64,000 bases of DNA from Pseudomonas sp. LFM046 (GCF_000949385.2 NZ_JYKO02000001.1:3792770-3856769); one strand, 5' to 3'; positions 8,217 to 17,947 are shown, counted from the stretch's first letter. Program-made: numbers and translations. The notes: generated by a model not told the origin, from the sequence alone.

Positions 8217-8831
8217 TCAGCGCTGGGTGATCGAGAGCGTCTTGAGCTCGCACTCGAAGAGGAATTCGAAGGCTTCGACCTGGCGCAGGGCGTCGCTCAT
8301 GCGCGGCCCCCAAGTATAGAGGCCGTGACCACGGATCAGGTAACCCACGCAGTCCGGGTGCTGGTCCAGCCAGGGCTGTACCTTGGCGGCCAGGCGGGCG
8401 ATGTCCTGGTCGTTGTCGAAGATGGGCACCAGCACCTGGGATTCATGGGTAGTGACACCGCTGAAGGCCTTCTGCAGCTCGTAGTCGGCGAACACCAGGG
8501 AGTCGGCCAGGGTCAGGCGCGACAACACGGTAGCGTTCACCGAATGGGTGTGCAGCACGGCGCCGATTTCCGGCTTCCAGCGGTAGAGCTGGGTGTGCAG
8601 CAGGGTCTCCGCCGACGGCTTCTTGCCCGGCTCCAGGCTGTTGCCGTCCAGGTCCGTGGCCAGCACGTCGTCCGGCCCCAGTTGGCCCTTGTGCTTGCCG
8701 GAAACGGTCAGCAGCGCCTGATCGGCCGAAAGCCGCGCGGAATAGTTGCTGCTGGTGGCCGGCGACCAACCACGGTCATACAGGAAACGGCCGGCTTCGA
8801 TGATTTCCTGGGCGAGTTGTTGGCGATTCAT
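8217..8831 (-). CDS. mtnB: Methylthioribulose-1-phosphate dehydratase
   Basis: A 204-aa class II aldolase/adducin-fold enzyme that dehydrates 5-methylthioribulose-1-phosphate to the diketone used by MtnC. Zinc ligands are seen as HTH at 94-96 and His169 in IRGHG. The start codon overlaps the stop of the MFS gene by 4 nt (ATGA), indicating translational coupling. The isomerase MtnA and the phosphorylase MtnP that precede it are not in the window. Confidence 0.94.
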   Translation of the reverse strand: MNRQQLAQEIIEAGRFLYDRGWSPATSSNYSARLSADQALLTVSGKHKGQLGPDDVLATDLDGNSLEPGKKPSAETLLHTQLYRWKPEIGAVLHTHSVNATVLSRLTLADSLVFADYELQKAFSGVTTHESQVLVPIFDNDQDIARLAAKVQPWLDQHPDCVGYLIRGHGLYTWGPRMSDALRQVEAFEFLFECELKTLSITQR

Positions 8832-9988
8832 GCCCGCTCCTCTTGCAATCGGGTGGCAATGATAACGGCTGCGGCAAGTGCCGCGAGACTGGCGATGACG
8901 TAGGTCCAGACCGGCCCCAGGCTGCTCCAGCTGTAGCCCGAGTAGAGCGCGCCCAGGGCACCGCCGGTGCCGGCGAGGGCGGCGTAGAGCGCCTGCCCCT
9001 GGCCTTGCTGGCGCGGTCCGAAACGACGTTGCACGAAATGGATGGCGGCTGCGTGAAAGCTGCCGAAGGTGGCGGCGTGCAGCAGTTGGGCGAAGAGCAG
9101 CACCGGCAGTTGGTCGGCGAAGTTGCCCAGCAGCAGCCAGCGCAGCGCGGCGATCAGGACGCTGACCAGCAGCACCACGCGCACGGAATAGCGCGCCAGA
9201 ATCCGCGCCATCACCAGGAACAGCAGCACCTCGGCCACCACGCCCAGGGCCCAGAGCTGGCCGATCAGGCTGCGGGAATAGCCGAGGGATTCCAGGTAGA
9301 TGGTCTGGAAACTGTAGTAAGGCCCGTGGGAAAGCTGCATCAGCCCCACGCATAGATAGAAGGCCAGAACGCCCGGCTGGCGAAGTTGAGTGACGAAGCC
9401 GCCCTGCCCCGCCGCGTCGGGACGCGCCTGGGGCACCGCATTGGGCACCCAGAAACTGCTGAGGACGATGCCCGCCATGATGGCCACCAGCGCCCAGGGA
9501 TAGAGGTCCAGGCTGAACAGCTCGAACAGCTTGCCCAGGCCGATCACCGTGAGGATGAAGCCGATGGAGCCCCACAGTCGCACCTGGCTGTAGCGCGCCG
9601 CCTGCTCCCGCAGATGGGCCAGGGTGATCACCTCGAACTGTGGCAGCACTGCATGCCAGAAGAACGCGTGCAGGGCCATGATCAGCGCCAGCCAGGCGTA
9701 GCTGTGGCTGACGAAGATCAGCGAGAAGGTCACCAGGGTGCAGAAGGCGCCGAAGCGCACGATGTCCAGGCGCCGGCCGCTGCGATCCCCCAGCCACCCC
9801 CAGAGATTGGGCGCCACGCAGCGCATCAGCATGGGGATGGCCAGCAGCTCGCCGATTCGCGCACTGGAAAAGCCCAGGTGCGCGAAATACAGGCCCAGGA
9901 AGGGCGCCGTAGCGCCCAGCAGGGAGAAGTAGAAGAGGTAGAAACTGGACAGCCGCCAATAGGGCAGCGCGTTCGCGCCGCCGGTCAC
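8828..9988 (-). CDS. MFS transporter, HcaT / phenylpropionate-permease-like
   Basis: A 386-aa integral membrane protein with about 12 hydrophobic segments and the MFS loop GDRSGRR near residue 67, of the MFS_1-like family that includes 3-phenylpropionate permeases. It overlaps aroC by 4 nt upstream and mtnB by 4 nt downstream, so it is translated with both. The same order (aroC, MFS, mtnB, mtnD, mtnC) is what I recall in P. aeruginosa. The substrate is unknown; a methylthio-sugar or nucleoside is one inference from context, an aromatic acid another. Confidence 0.85.
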   Translation of the reverse strand: MTGGANALPYWRLSSFYLFYFSLLGATAPFLGLYFAHLGFSSARIGELLAIPMLMRCVAPNLWGWLGDRSGRRLDIVRFGAFCTLVTFSLIFVSHSYAWLALIMALHAFFWHAVLPQFEVITLAHLREQAARYSQVRLWGSIGFILTVIGLGKLFELFSLDLYPWALVAIMAGIVLSSFWVPNAVPQARPDAAGQGGFVTQLRQPGVLAFYLCVGLMQLSHGPYYSFQTIYLESLGYSRSLIGQLWALGVVAEVLLFLVMARILARYSVRVVLLVSVLIAALRWLLLGNFADQLPVLLFAQLLHAATFGSFHAAAIHFVQRRFGPRQQGQGQALYAALAGTGGALGALYSGYSWSSLGPVWTYVIASLAALAAAVIIATRLQEERA

Positions 9989-11076
9989 AGCTGGCCGAGC
10001 ACCGGCGTCTCTACGCGCACGTCGGCGTTCTGCGCGCGGTGGCGCAGCAGGTGGTCCATCAGCACGATGGCCATCATGGCTTCGGCGATCGGGGTGGCGC
10101 GGATGCCCACGCAGGGGTCATGACGGCCCTTGGTGACGACCTCCACCGGGTTGCCGTTCACATCGATGGAACGGCCAGGGGTAGTGATGCTGGACGTGGG
10201 CTTGAGCGCCAGGTTGGCAACGATCGGCTGGCCGGAGGAAATACCGCCGAGGATGCCGCCGGCGTTATTGGAGAGGAAACCCTCCGGGGTCAGCTCGTCG
10301 CGGTGCTGGGTGCCGCGCTGGGCGACGCAGTCGAACCCGGCACCGATCTCCACACCCTTGACGGCGTTGATGCTCATCAGGGCATGGGCCAGCTCGGCGT
10401 CGAGGCGGTCGAAGATCGGCTCACCCAGACCCGGCGGCACGCCTTCGGCGACCACGGTGATCTTGGCGCCCACGGAATCCTGGTCACGGCGCAGCTGGTC
10501 CATGTAGGCCTCCAGCTCCGGCACCTTGTCCGGATCGGGGCTGAAGAAGGCGTTCTGTTCCACCGAATCCCAGGTCTTGAAGGGAATTTCGATGGGGCCG
10601 AGCTGGCTCATGTAGCCACGCACGGTGATGCCCTGGGTGGCCAGGAACTTCTTGGCGATGGCACCGGCCGCCACGCGCATGGCGGTTTCCCGTGCCGAGG
10701 AACGGCCGCCGCCACGGTAATCGCGGATGCCGTACTTGTGGTGGTAGGTGTAGTCGGCGTGGGCCGGGCGGAACAGGTCCTTGATGGCCGAGTAGTCCTT
10801 GGACTTCTGGTCGGTGTTGCGAATCAGCAGGCCGATGGCGCAACCGGTGGTCTTGCCCTCGAATACACCGGAGAGGATTTCCACCTCGTCCGCTTCCTGG
10901 CGCTGGGTGGTGTGGCGGCTGGTGCCCGGCTTGCGGCGGTCCAGGTCACGCTGCAGGTCCTCGAGGGACAGCTCCAGCCCCGGCGGGCAACCGTCGACTA
11001 TGGCGACCAGCGCCGGACCATGGCTTTCGCCAGCGGTGGTGACAGTGAACAGCTTGCCGTAGGTGTTGCCGGACAT
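9985..11076 (-). CDS. aroC: Chorismate synthase
   Basis: A 363-aa FMN-dependent enzyme that makes chorismate from 5-enolpyruvylshikimate-3-phosphate, the last common step to aromatic amino acids, folate and quinones. The N-terminal signature [18 protein letters not shown] (17-34), the [10 protein letters not shown] segment and the C-terminal [11 protein letters not shown] motif are typical. The start was set at [10 protein letters not shown], the family N-terminus; upstream codons to 11187 overlap the divergent promoter region. It heads the operon with the MFS and mtn genes. Confidence 0.96.
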   Translation of the reverse strand: MSGNTYGKLFTVTTAGESHGPALVAIVDGCPPGLELSLEDLQRDLDRRKPGTSRHTTQRQEADEVEILSGVFEGKTTGCAIGLLIRNTDQKSKDYSAIKDLFRPAHADYTYHHKYGIRDYRGGGRSSARETAMRVAAGAIAKKFLATQGITVRGYMSQLGPIEIPFKTWDSVEQNAFFSPDPDKVPELEAYMDQLRRDQDSVGAKITVVAEGVPPGLGEPIFDRLDAELAHALMSINAVKGVEIGAGFDCVAQRGTQHRDELTPEGFLSNNAGGILGGISSGQPIVANLALKPTSSITTPGRSIDVNGNPVEVVTKGRHDPCVGIRATPIAEAMMAIVLMDHLLRHRAQNADVRVETPVLGQL

Positions 11077-11207
11077 GCACAGTGCTCCGCAGAAATGGGC
11101 CTCGATCAAAGGTCGAGGAGTATACCCGCGGCGCCCCGCCAGTTCACCCCTGGAACCAGGCGGCGACGGCCGCGTCCAACCCGCCAATTCGGACTTCGAC
11201 CCCTCCC

Positions 11208-12188
11208 ATGCTGCGCTACCTGCTGCTTGCCCTCCCCCTCCTCGCCAACCTCGCCCAGGCGGCGCCCCAGAGCGTGCTGCAACGTCCCATCGAATTGGAC
11301 ACCGGCAGCGGGGTCCTGCGCGGAACCTTGCTGCGACCGAAGACCGACCAACCGGTGCCGGTGGCCCTGATCATCGCCGGCTCGGGCCCCACCGACCGCG
11401 ACGGCAACAATGCCCTGGGCGGGCGCAACGACAGCCTGAAGAAGCTGGCCCAGTTGCTGGCGCGCCACGGTATCGCCAGCGTGCGCTACGACAAGCGCGG
11501 CATCGCCGCCAGCCAGGACGCCGGGACCGACGAGCGCCAGCTCAGTATCGAGCTCTACGCCGCCGACGCCGCCGCCTGGGGTCAGCGCCTGAAGCTGGAC
11601 CCGCGCTTTTCCCGGCTCATCCTCATCGGCCACAGCGAAGGGGCGCTGATTGCCAGCATGGCGGCGGAGTCTGCCGGCGCCGATGCGCTGATCAGCATTG
11701 CCGGCAGCGCCCGGCCAATCGACCAGTTGCTACGGGAGCAACTGCAGACCCGCCTGCCACCGCCCCTGCTCGCCCAGAGCGAGGCCTTGCTGAGCAGCCT
11801 GCGGGCCGGCCAGCAGGTGGCCGAGGTGCCGGAGCCCCTGGAAGTGCTGTTCCGCCCCAGCGTGCAGCCCTACCTGATTTCCCTGTTCCGCCAGGAGCCG
11901 GCCCAGGTGTTCGGCCGGCTGCACATGCCGGCGCTGATTATCCAGGGCAGCCATGACATCCAGGTCGGAGTCACCGATGCCGAGCAACTCAAGGCCGCTC
12001 GCCCCGACGCCCAGTTGGCGATCATCGAAGGCATGAACCACATGCTGCGCATCGTGCCCATGGACATGGACCAGCAGTTGGCTTCCTACCGCGATCCGCA
12101 ACTGCCCCTGGCCCGGGAACTGGGTGATCGAATCCTCGCCTTCATCAACGGACTAACGGACTCCAGAAACGCGGACAGCAGCCGATAA
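11208..12188 (+). CDS. Secreted alpha/beta hydrolase
   Basis: A 326-aa protein with a signal peptide (about 1-18, LAQA cut). It is an alpha/beta hydrolase with nucleophile elbow GHSEG (Ser143), a probable acid Asp in GSHD near 251 and His in GMNH near 280. An oxyanion region [13 protein letters not shown] (55-67) resembles serine aminopeptidase/acyl-hydrolase members (YqhA/YbaC type). A likely role is a periplasmic esterase or peptidase-like enzyme. It is divergent from aroC and 55 nt before the next gene on the same strand. The substrate is not known. Confidence 0.82.
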   Translation: MLRYLLLALPLLANLAQAAPQSVLQRPIELDTGSGVLRGTLLRPKTDQPVPVALIIAGSGPTDRDGNNALGGRNDSLKKLAQLLARHGIASVRYDKRGIAASQDAGTDERQLSIELYAADAAAWGQRLKLDPRFSRLILIGHSEGALIASMAAESAGADALISIAGSARPIDQLLREQLQTRLPPPLLAQSEALLSSLRAGQQVAEVPEPLEVLFRPSVQPYLISLFRQEPAQVFGRLHMPALIIQGSHDIQVGVTDAEQLKAARPDAQLAIIEGMNHMLRIVPMDMDQQLASYRDPQLPLARELGDRILAFINGLTDSRNADSSR

Positions 12189-12243
12189 AACCCAAGACGG
12201 ACGTACCAGAACCGCCGTCGCTGCATCTATCAGGAACGCCCCG

Positions 12244-13023
12244 ATGACCGAAAGCACAGCCGAACAACCCAGCGCCGAAGGCGTCGATTCCCAGCCCCAT
12301 CCCTGGGCGGAGCTGGCGGCGGAGCATTTCGAACTGCTGCGCCTGGCTCCCCTGCCCATCGACCGACAAACCGGCGCGCGTCCGTTGCGTTTCGTCGAGC
12401 TGGGCCGGGTCGAGCGACACAGCAAGGAGCAGAGCCTGCTGCGTCTGGTGATCGAACTGCCGGGGCAGAAGGTCCGCAGGGAGCAGAATGTGCTGGAAAT
12501 CTGGGCCGACCACCGCGGCAAGGAAGTCCGTTTCGGTCCGGACAGCGGCCTGCAGTTGGAACCGCAGAACCGGGGCCTGGGACGATTCCTGCTGGCCCAG
12601 GGGATCGCCTGGGCCCGGCAGCGCTGGGCGCACTACCTGGTGGAAGGTGGCGCCTTGCCGGCCAAGGATGCCCTCGACAACGAAGCCCGCTTGCGCCGGG
12701 ACCATGTGCTCAAGGCCCAGGGCTTCGAGGTGACCTACCAGGACAACCTGCAGCTCAAGGCCACTTACGGCGCCGGCCGGGTCAGCGAACTGCATGGCGA
12801 CTGGCACCGCGAGAAGGTGCAGGTGGTGGGCCTGCAAGAGGCCGCCGCGATGCTGGAACAGGCGGACCAGAACCTGCATCGCCAGGAAGTGGACATCCGC
12901 AAGCTGGAAGAACGGATCGCCGTCTATAAGCGCGAAGATGGCGGGTTGCGCTTCACCATCGCCTGCCTGGTGGTGTTCGCGGTGTTCCAGGCCGGCCTGC
13001 TGATCTGGATCACCACCCACTGA
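12244..13023 (+). CDS. Hypothetical C-terminally anchored protein
   Basis: A 259-aa protein without a recognised domain. The first 190 residues are soluble, rich in Arg/Glu/Leu, with conserved-looking WAELAAEHFELLRLAPLPID near the start. Residues about 195-230 are likely a coiled coil (repeated Leu/Ile with Glu/Gln/Arg), and the last 23 residues (FTIACLVVFAVFQAGLLIWI) form one membrane span ending three residues before the stop: a tail-anchored layout with a cytoplasmic N-domain. It converges with prmB, 10 nt apart. Confidence 0.7.
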   Translation: MTESTAEQPSAEGVDSQPHPWAELAAEHFELLRLAPLPIDRQTGARPLRFVELGRVERHSKEQSLLRLVIELPGQKVRREQNVLEIWADHRGKEVRFGPDSGLQLEPQNRGLGRFLLAQGIAWARQRWAHYLVEGGALPAKDALDNEARLRRDHVLKAQGFEVTYQDNLQLKATYGAGRVSELHGDWHREKVQVVGLQEAAAMLEQADQNLHRQEVDIRKLEERIAVYKREDGGLRFTIACLVVFAVFQAGLLIWITTH

Positions 13024-13033
13024 CCCGTTCGGG

Positions 13034-13948
13034 TCAGGGATTCAGCCGCGAGCGGAACAGCGCCTGGTGCTCCTGGCACTGTTTGGCGCTGAGCATGAAC
13101 ACACCGTGGCCACCGTGCTCGAAATCCAGCCAGAGGAAGTCCACTTCCGGGTAGATCGCTTCCACGTGCACCTGGCTGTTGCCCACCTCCACGATCAGCA
13201 GGCCCTTCTCGGTCAGGTGATCAGCCGCTTCCGCCAGCATTCGGCGCACCAGGTCCAGCCCGTCGTTGCCGCAGGCCAGGCCCAGCTCCGGCTCATGGTG
13301 GTATTCCGTCGGCATGTCGGCGAAGTCTTCGGCATCGACATAGGGCGGGTTGGAGACGATCAGATCGAAACGCTGGCCCGGCAGCCCATCGAAGCCATCG
13401 CCCTGCACCGTGTAGACCCGATCCTCGAGACCGTGCCGCTCGATGTTCAGGTTGGCCACTTCCAGGGCGTCGAAAGAGAGGTCGCCCAGCACCACTTCGG
13501 CCTCAGGGAAGACATGGGCGCAGGCGATGCCGATGCAGCCCGATCCGGTGCAGAGGTCGAGGACGCGCGCCGGGTCCTGGGGCAGCCAGGGGGCGAAGTG
13601 CTGCTGAATCAGCTCGGCGATGGGGGATCGGGGCACCAGCACCCGCTCGTCCACCACGAAGGGCATGCCGCAGAACCAGGCCTCGCCCAGCAGGTAGGCC
13701 ACCGGCACGCGCTCCTCGATGCGGCGACGCAGCAATTCACGCAGGTGCGCCGCCTCGTCGTCTTCCAGGCGGCAGTCCAGATAGCTGTCGGCGATCTCAT
13801 AGGGCAGATGGAGGGCACCCAGCACGAGTTGGCGGGCCTCATCCCAGGCGTTGTCGGTGCCGTGACCGAAGAACAGGTTTTCCGCATGGAAGCGGCTGAC
13901 AGCCCAGCGGATGTAATCACGCAGGGTGCGCAGGCGGGGTTCGGACAC
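13034..13948 (-). CDS. prmB: Ribosomal protein uL3 glutamine N5-methyltransferase
   Basis: A 304-aa SAM-dependent methyltransferase that methylates the glutamine of ribosomal protein L3. Visible motifs are the SAM loop [10 protein letters not shown] (131-140) and the catalytic NPPY at 200-203. The N-terminal helical domain of about 95 residues is that of PrmB/PrmC; adjacency to aroC and Smr genes and the [15 protein letters not shown] context favour PrmB over PrmC. Confidence 0.92.
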   Translation of the reverse strand: MSEPRLRTLRDYIRWAVSRFHAENLFFGHGTDNAWDEARQLVLGALHLPYEIADSYLDCRLEDDEAAHLRELLRRRIEERVPVAYLLGEAWFCGMPFVVDERVLVPRSPIAELIQQHFAPWLPQDPARVLDLCTGSGCIGIACAHVFPEAEVVLGDLSFDALEVANLNIERHGLEDRVYTVQGDGFDGLPGQRFDLIVSNPPYVDAEDFADMPTEYHHEPELGLACGNDGLDLVRRMLAEAADHLTEKGLLIVEVGNSQVHVEAIYPEVDFLWLDFEHGGHGVFMLSAKQCQEHQALFRSRLNP

Positions 13949-14160
13949 GTCGACTACCTCAGAAAACGGGTCGCAGATTCTAGCACCGCTGCCGTTCTGC
14001 GGCAGCCCGGAGCGGGCGACGAACGGTTATCCCGCACAGCCCCGAACGCCGCGCCACTGCGACTCGTCGGCGTCCTGGCAAGCAACTGGACCTTGGTCCA
14101 TGGTTCACTTATTGCTCTGCACGGCAGACAATAGTGGCCATGTCGTACCTGGAGATTCGC

Positions 14161-14757
14161 ATGTCCGTCCCGAAATCCATGTTCCAGCTCAGCGGCCGTG
14201 GCTACCCGCCAGCCAGCCTGAACAATGCCACCCTGGTGATCATCGACGCCCAGGAAGAATACCGTAGCGGCGTTCTCGCCCTGCCCGGCCTGGACGCCGC
14301 CCTCGCCGAGATCGCCAGCCTCCTCGCCGCCGCCCGCGCCATGGGCAGCGCCATCGTCCATGTGAAGCACCTGGGCGTGCCCGGCGGCATCTTCGATCCG
14401 CGCGGCGAACGCGGCGAGCACCTGCCCGAGACCGCCCCCCTGGCGGGCGAGATCGTGGTGGAGAAGCGCCTGCCCAACGCATTTGCCGGCACCGACTTGC
14501 ACGACCGCCTGCAGGCGATCGGCCATCTGGACCTGATCGTTTGCGGTTTCATGACGCATTCCAGCGTAAGCACCACGGTCCGTGCCGCCAAGGACTATGG
14601 TTATCGCTGCACGCTGGTGAGTGCGGCCTGCGCAACCCGCGACCTGCCGACCGTCGATGGCGGCGTCATCAGCGCGGATGAAATGCACCGTGTCGAGGTG
14701 ATCGCCCTCGCCGACAACTTCGCCAGCGTGGTGCCGCAGGCCAAGGCGCTGATCTGA
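14161..14757 (+). CDS. Isochorismatase-family hydrolase lacking the catalytic Cys
   Basis: A 198-aa isochorismatase-superfamily protein. Asp29 (VIIDAQ) and Lys102 (VEKRLPNAF) of the usual triad are present. In the third motif GFMTHSSVSTTVRAA the position that is Cys in cysteine hydrolases (THMCV) is Ser135. True isochorismatases also lack the Cys, so the chemistry may be vinyl-ether hydrolysis or something different from amide hydrolysis. The start at 14161 has the Shine-Dalgarno GGAG at correct spacing; an ATG 27 nt upstream is in frame but less well placed. It stands alone, divergent from prmB. Confidence 0.8.
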   Translation: MSVPKSMFQLSGRGYPPASLNNATLVIIDAQEEYRSGVLALPGLDAALAEIASLLAAARAMGSAIVHVKHLGVPGGIFDPRGERGEHLPETAPLAGEIVVEKRLPNAFAGTDLHDRLQAIGHLDLIVCGFMTHSSVSTTVRAAKDYGYRCTLVSAACATRDLPTVDGGVISADEMHRVEVIALADNFASVVPQAKALI

Positions 14758-14856
14758 TCCCGCGCCGTTACATCCCGCGACATCCGCCCAAGGGTATGAC
14801 TGGAACCACCGCCAGCGGGGGCCGGTCATACCCCGATCAAGCAAGAGGACGTCCGG

Positions 14857-15177
14857 ATGAAGTTATCCGATGGTTTTGATGCCCGCCGCCTGCGCCCGCG
14901 CGGTCCCGGCAGTTGGCGCTGGCGCTTTGCGGCGGCCCTGTCCGCCCTCTTCGCAGGTTTCGGCGTGTTGCTGGCCATGGCCGGCACCGCCACCCTCCTG
15001 GGCCGTCCGCCGGCCCTCGGCCCACTCAATGAAAGCACCGGCGCGGCCATCGTGCTGCTGCTGTTCGGCCTGCTCTTTCTCTGGGTCGGCGTGCTCGCCT
15101 GGCGCCTGTGCCGTCGTCGCTCACGACGACGCAGCGACCTCAGCCTGTCCCCGCACCTGATGAAGAAACGCGACTGA
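14857..15177 (+). CDS. Small two-span membrane protein, hypothetical
   Basis: A 106-aa protein with an Arg-rich N-terminus (RRLRPRGPGSWRWR), two hydrophobic segments at about 24-44 and 62-81, and a very basic tail (RLCRRRSRRRS). No known domain is recognised. An AAGAGGA-type ribosome binding site precedes the ATG. It is followed by the smr gene after 50 nt on the same strand. Confidence 0.7.
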   Translation: MKLSDGFDARRLRPRGPGSWRWRFAAALSALFAGFGVLLAMAGTATLLGRPPALGPLNESTGAAIVLLLFGLLFLWVGVLAWRLCRRRSRRRSDLSLSPHLMKKRD

Positions 15178-15227
15178 GCCGCGAACCGGGCATTTGGGTA
15201 AACTAGCCGCCCTTCGCGGAGGCCCTT

Positions 15228-15800
15228 ATGCAAGACAACGCCCAGAACGACGACGATTTCTCCCTGTTCACCGAACAGATGCGTGGTGTGAAACGCATCC
15301 AGAACGACCGCGCGGACACCGGGAAACCGAAAACCGACCTGAAGCAACTCGCCACCCGCAGGCAGAACGCGACCGTGACCCAGGCCAGCGTCAAGGTGGA
15401 CGGCCTGTCCGACCAGTTCGTGATCGACGTCGGCGCTGAAGACGAGCTCTACTGGGCTCGCGACGGCGTGCAGGAAGGGCAGATGCGCAAGCTCAAGCAG
15501 GGCCAGATCAGCTTCGAGGGCAGCCTCGACCTGCACGGCATGACGGTGGAAAAGGCCCGGGAAACCCTCTGGGACTTCATCGCCGAGGCCAACCGCTTCG
15601 AAGTGCGCTGCGTTCGCGTGACCCACGGCAAGGCCGCGCGCCTGGACGGCAAGCGCCCGCTGATCAAGAGCCACGTCAACACCTGGCTGCGCCAGCACCC
15701 GCAAGTGCTGGGTTTCACCTCCTGCCTGCCGAAACACGGCGGCACCGGTGCCGTCTATGTGATGCTGCGCCGGACCATGATGGAAGGCCGCGACGAGTAA
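15228..15800 (+). CDS. Smr/MutS2-type domain protein
   Basis: A 190-aa protein with a disordered, charged N-terminus (1-90) and a C-terminal Smr domain: LDLHG (100-104), VTHGKA (131-136) and KHGGTGAVYVML (169-180). Stand-alone Smr proteins of this SmrA/SmrB-like class are structure-specific or mRNA endonucleases; SmrB of E. coli cleaves mRNA at collided ribosomes. The DLHG and GxG motifs needed for nuclease activity are intact. It lies upstream of folE on the same strand with a 103-nt gap. Confidence 0.88.
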   Translation: MQDNAQNDDDFSLFTEQMRGVKRIQNDRADTGKPKTDLKQLATRRQNATVTQASVKVDGLSDQFVIDVGAEDELYWARDGVQEGQMRKLKQGQISFEGSLDLHGMTVEKARETLWDFIAEANRFEVRCVRVTHGKAARLDGKRPLIKSHVNTWLRQHPQVLGFTSCLPKHGGTGAVYVMLRRTMMEGRDE

Positions 15801-15903
15801 GCCGCCCGGCCGTCGGGCGGACGGCGACTCTGCAGTCCGCCCTTGCCAGCCGCGCCTTCGCGCCCTACCCTGCGCCTTTGCGTAAATCCCCACAGGAATT
15901 TCC

Positions 15904-16452
15904 ATGTCCCTGGAACAGCACTACACCGCGATCCTCGGCCAACTCGGCGAGGATGTCTCCCGTGAAGGCCTGCTCGATACCCCGAAGCGCGCCGCCAAGG
16001 CGATGCAGTACCTCTGCCGCGGCTACCAGCAAACGCTGGAAGAAGTCACCAATGGCGCCCTGTTCAGCTCCGACAACAGCGAAATGGTGCTGGTGAAGAA
16101 CATCGAGCTGTACTCCCTCTGCGAACACCACCTGCTGCCGTTCATCGGCAAGGCCCACGTGGCCTACATCCCCAACGGCAAGGTGCTGGGCCTGTCCAAG
16201 GTCGCCCGCATCGTCGACATGTACGCCCGCCGCCTGCAGATCCAGGAAAACCTCAGCCGCGAGATCGCCGAAGCTGTCCAGAAGGTCACCGGCGCCCTCG
16301 GCGTCGCCGTGGTCATCGAAGCCCAGCACATGTGCATGATGATGCGCGGCGTGGAGAAGCAGAACTCCTCCATGGTTACCTCGGTCATGCTCGGCGAGTT
16401 CCGCGAAAACGCCGCGACCCGCAGCGAATTCCTCAGCCTGATCAACAACTGA
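15904..16452 (+). CDS. folE: GTP cyclohydrolase I (type IA)
   Basis: A 182-aa enzyme converting GTP to 7,8-dihydroneopterin triphosphate, the first step of folate synthesis. Zinc ligands are visible as Cys73, His76 (SLCEHH) and Cys144 (HMCMMMRG), which identify the zinc-dependent FolE class rather than metal-promiscuous FolE2. Pseudomonads often carry more than one copy. A good terminator follows at 16468, so this gene ends its transcript. Confidence 0.95.
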   Translation: MSLEQHYTAILGQLGEDVSREGLLDTPKRAAKAMQYLCRGYQQTLEEVTNGALFSSDNSEMVLVKNIELYSLCEHHLLPFIGKAHVAYIPNGKVLGLSKVARIVDMYARRLQIQENLSREIAEAVQKVTGALGVAVVIEAQHMCMMMRGVEKQNSSMVTSVMLGEFRENAATRSEFLSLINN

Positions 16453-16467
16453 GTTTCGCGACGCCCG

Positions 16468-16493
16468 AAAAAGCCGGCGCAAGCCGGCTTTTT
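16468..16493 (+). terminator. Terminator after folE
   Basis: AAAAAGCCGGC, a short GCA-containing loop, then GCCGGCTTTTT, 16 nt after the folE stop. Confidence 0.9.
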
Positions 16494-16634
16494 CGTTTCC
16501 ACACGGGCCCGGGCCGGTCGAAGATTGGCCCCGGTGTTTTCCAGGTGATTGGCTATCGGATTGTCACGACGGCAGGCGCAATCTGGCATCTCCAATAACT
16601 CCCCGGCTCATGCCTCATGGAAAGGAGATGGACC

Positions 16635-16871
16635 ATGTCGACCACGATTCCCCGCAAGATCCTGATCCGCGCGCCACACCGGAGCGCCGGGAAGTTGCAG
16701 CAGCACCTGCACCTCCTGGTCACACGCTTCGGCGGGCATCTGGAGCAGCCAGATGCCGATGTATGGGTGCTGGCGGCCTGCCCGTCCGAAGGGCATGAGA
16801 CCGAGGTCAGCACGGCGCTCGGCAGGCTGTTCGACAGCGGCCTGGTGAGTGGCATGAGCTTCGCCGACTAG
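16635..16871 (+). CDS. Small hypothetical protein
   Basis: A 78-aa protein of unknown function (begins MSTTIPRKIL). It has an AAGGAG ribosome binding site 7 nt before the chosen ATG; an ATG at 16617 overlaps that site and is less likely. The composition suggests a small alpha/beta domain (two predicted strands around KILIRAP and WVLAACP). Its 3' end overlaps the convergent Gfa-like gene by 4 nt. Confidence 0.6.
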   Translation: MSTTIPRKILIRAPHRSAGKLQQHLHLLVTRFGGHLEQPDADVWVLAACPSEGHETEVSTALGRLFDSGLVSGMSFAD

Positions 16872-17215
16872 AAACTCCGCCCATCCACCTTCAGCACCTT
16901 GAGCCCGTCCAGGGGCACATCCTCCAGGCAGCGCACATTCACGGCGGCCATGGCCTTGCCCTTGGGATCGGCGGCTTCTCCGAAAGGTGCGCAGCCGCAG
17001 TTGGCGCAGAAGTGGTGGGCGATGTGCATGCGGTTGAATCGATAGGTGGACAGGTCGGATTCAGGCGTGGAGAGCTTGAGTTGCTCGCGCGGGACGAACC
17101 AGAGCAGGTAGCCGCGCCGGCTGCACAACGAACAGTTGCACTCCATGACCTGCTCCAGGGTGCCCTCCACTTCGAAAGCGATCTTCCCGCAGTGGCAACT
17201 GCCTCGGTATTTCAT
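16868..17215 (-). CDS. GFA / CENP-V zinc-domain protein
   Basis: A 115-aa protein of the glutathione-dependent formaldehyde-activating (Gfa) fold. The zinc-binding cysteines are all present: CHCG (near 7-10), CNCSLC (near 25-30) and CANCGC (near 69-74). Most small stand-alone members have no demonstrated formaldehyde activity, so the family name should not be read as function. The start was set at MKYRGSCHCG, where homologues begin. Confidence 0.82.
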   Translation of the reverse strand: MKYRGSCHCGKIAFEVEGTLEQVMECNCSLCSRRGYLLWFVPREQLKLSTPESDLSTYRFNRMHIAHHFCANCGCAPFGEAADPKGKAMAAVNVRCLEDVPLDGLKVLKVDGRSF

Positions 17216-17317
17216 GTACGGCGCTCCGCTGGATGCCTGCTGGCAGGCTGGAGCGTCCAACTTAGTACAGGCTCGGAAGGTCCGCCATGACCGCGCAATC
17301 CAGGCGGCGGACCGCGC

Positions 17318-17779
17318 TTAACCGAAGAAGCGCTTCATCGAGCGCGACAGCCAGCCGCCATTGCTGTCGTCCCGGGTCAGCCGTTGCATGTTCGCCTTGA
17401 CCGCCTCGACGTAGTTGGCATCGTCGTTACGGATGTGATTGAACAGCCAGCGGCCGAGCAGATCCTTGAGTTCGTCGGCCACGTCTTCGCCGGCTTCGTG
17501 ACGCATGCCAAACACATTGACCCGCCGGATGAACAGCTCGTGGACCTTCTTGTGCGCCCGGCTGAACTGGTAGCCGGCATCTTCCAGCAGTGTTTCCTCG
17601 AAGGCGAAGTGCGACAGCGTGTAGTCGACCACTTCCTCGATCACCCGTGCCACAGCGGCCTTGTCCATCTGCAACTGGGCAGCGTGCAGTCCGTTGATCA
17701 TCTCGACGATGCGCTTGTGCTGGCCATCAATGACCTCGATGCCGGTGTCCAGATCACTTTCCCATTCGAGAAATACCAC
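17318..17779 (-). CDS. mhr: Bacteriohemerythrin
   Basis: A 153-aa oxygen-binding di-iron four-helix bundle protein. All seven ligands are in place: His21, His57, Glu61, His76, His80, His115 and Asp120. Its length and position next to folE match the microoxic hemerythrin of P. aeruginosa (PA1673), reported to help oxygen use at low O2 and to be Anr dependent. Here a perfect Anr/FNR box lies 83 nt upstream, supporting the same control. The C-terminal tail (about 132-153) is basic and lies outside the bundle. Confidence 0.93.
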   Translation of the reverse strand: MVFLEWESDLDTGIEVIDGQHKRIVEMINGLHAAQLQMDKAAVARVIEEVVDYTLSHFAFEETLLEDAGYQFSRAHKKVHELFIRRVNVFGMRHEAGEDVADELKDLLGRWLFNHIRNDDANYVEAVKANMQRLTRDDSNGGWLSRSMKRFFG

Positions 17780-17861
17780 TTGCTCTCCTCACCGCGCAGA
17801 CCCGGCATTGTTTGGACAAACGAAACGGCCGGTAGACTAGTGGCAGGCGATCGGGAAAATC

Positions 17862-17875
17862 TTGATTCCAATCAA
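17862..17875 (-). promoter_or_regulatory. Perfect Anr/FNR box upstream of the hemerythrin gene
   Basis: TTGATTCCAATCAA matches the Anr/FNR consensus TTGAT-N4-ATCAA at every fixed position. It lies 83 nt before the hemerythrin start. If the box is centred at -41.5, transcription would begin near 17827, leaving a leader of about 48 nt. It could also affect a gene reading the other way, but none is present before 19861. Confidence 0.9.
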
Positions 17876-17947
17876 TAAGATGAGAACAACCTGACGCCGG
17901 ATCATGAACAGGCCCTCACTCGGCACGCGCGTTCCAGGACTGGAAAC

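Noticed and set aside
16868-17215. Calling the Gfa-like gene a formaldehyde-detoxifying enzyme
   Set aside because: The zinc fold is clear, but small single-domain members generally have no shown formaldehyde activity, and no frmA-type gene is nearby.
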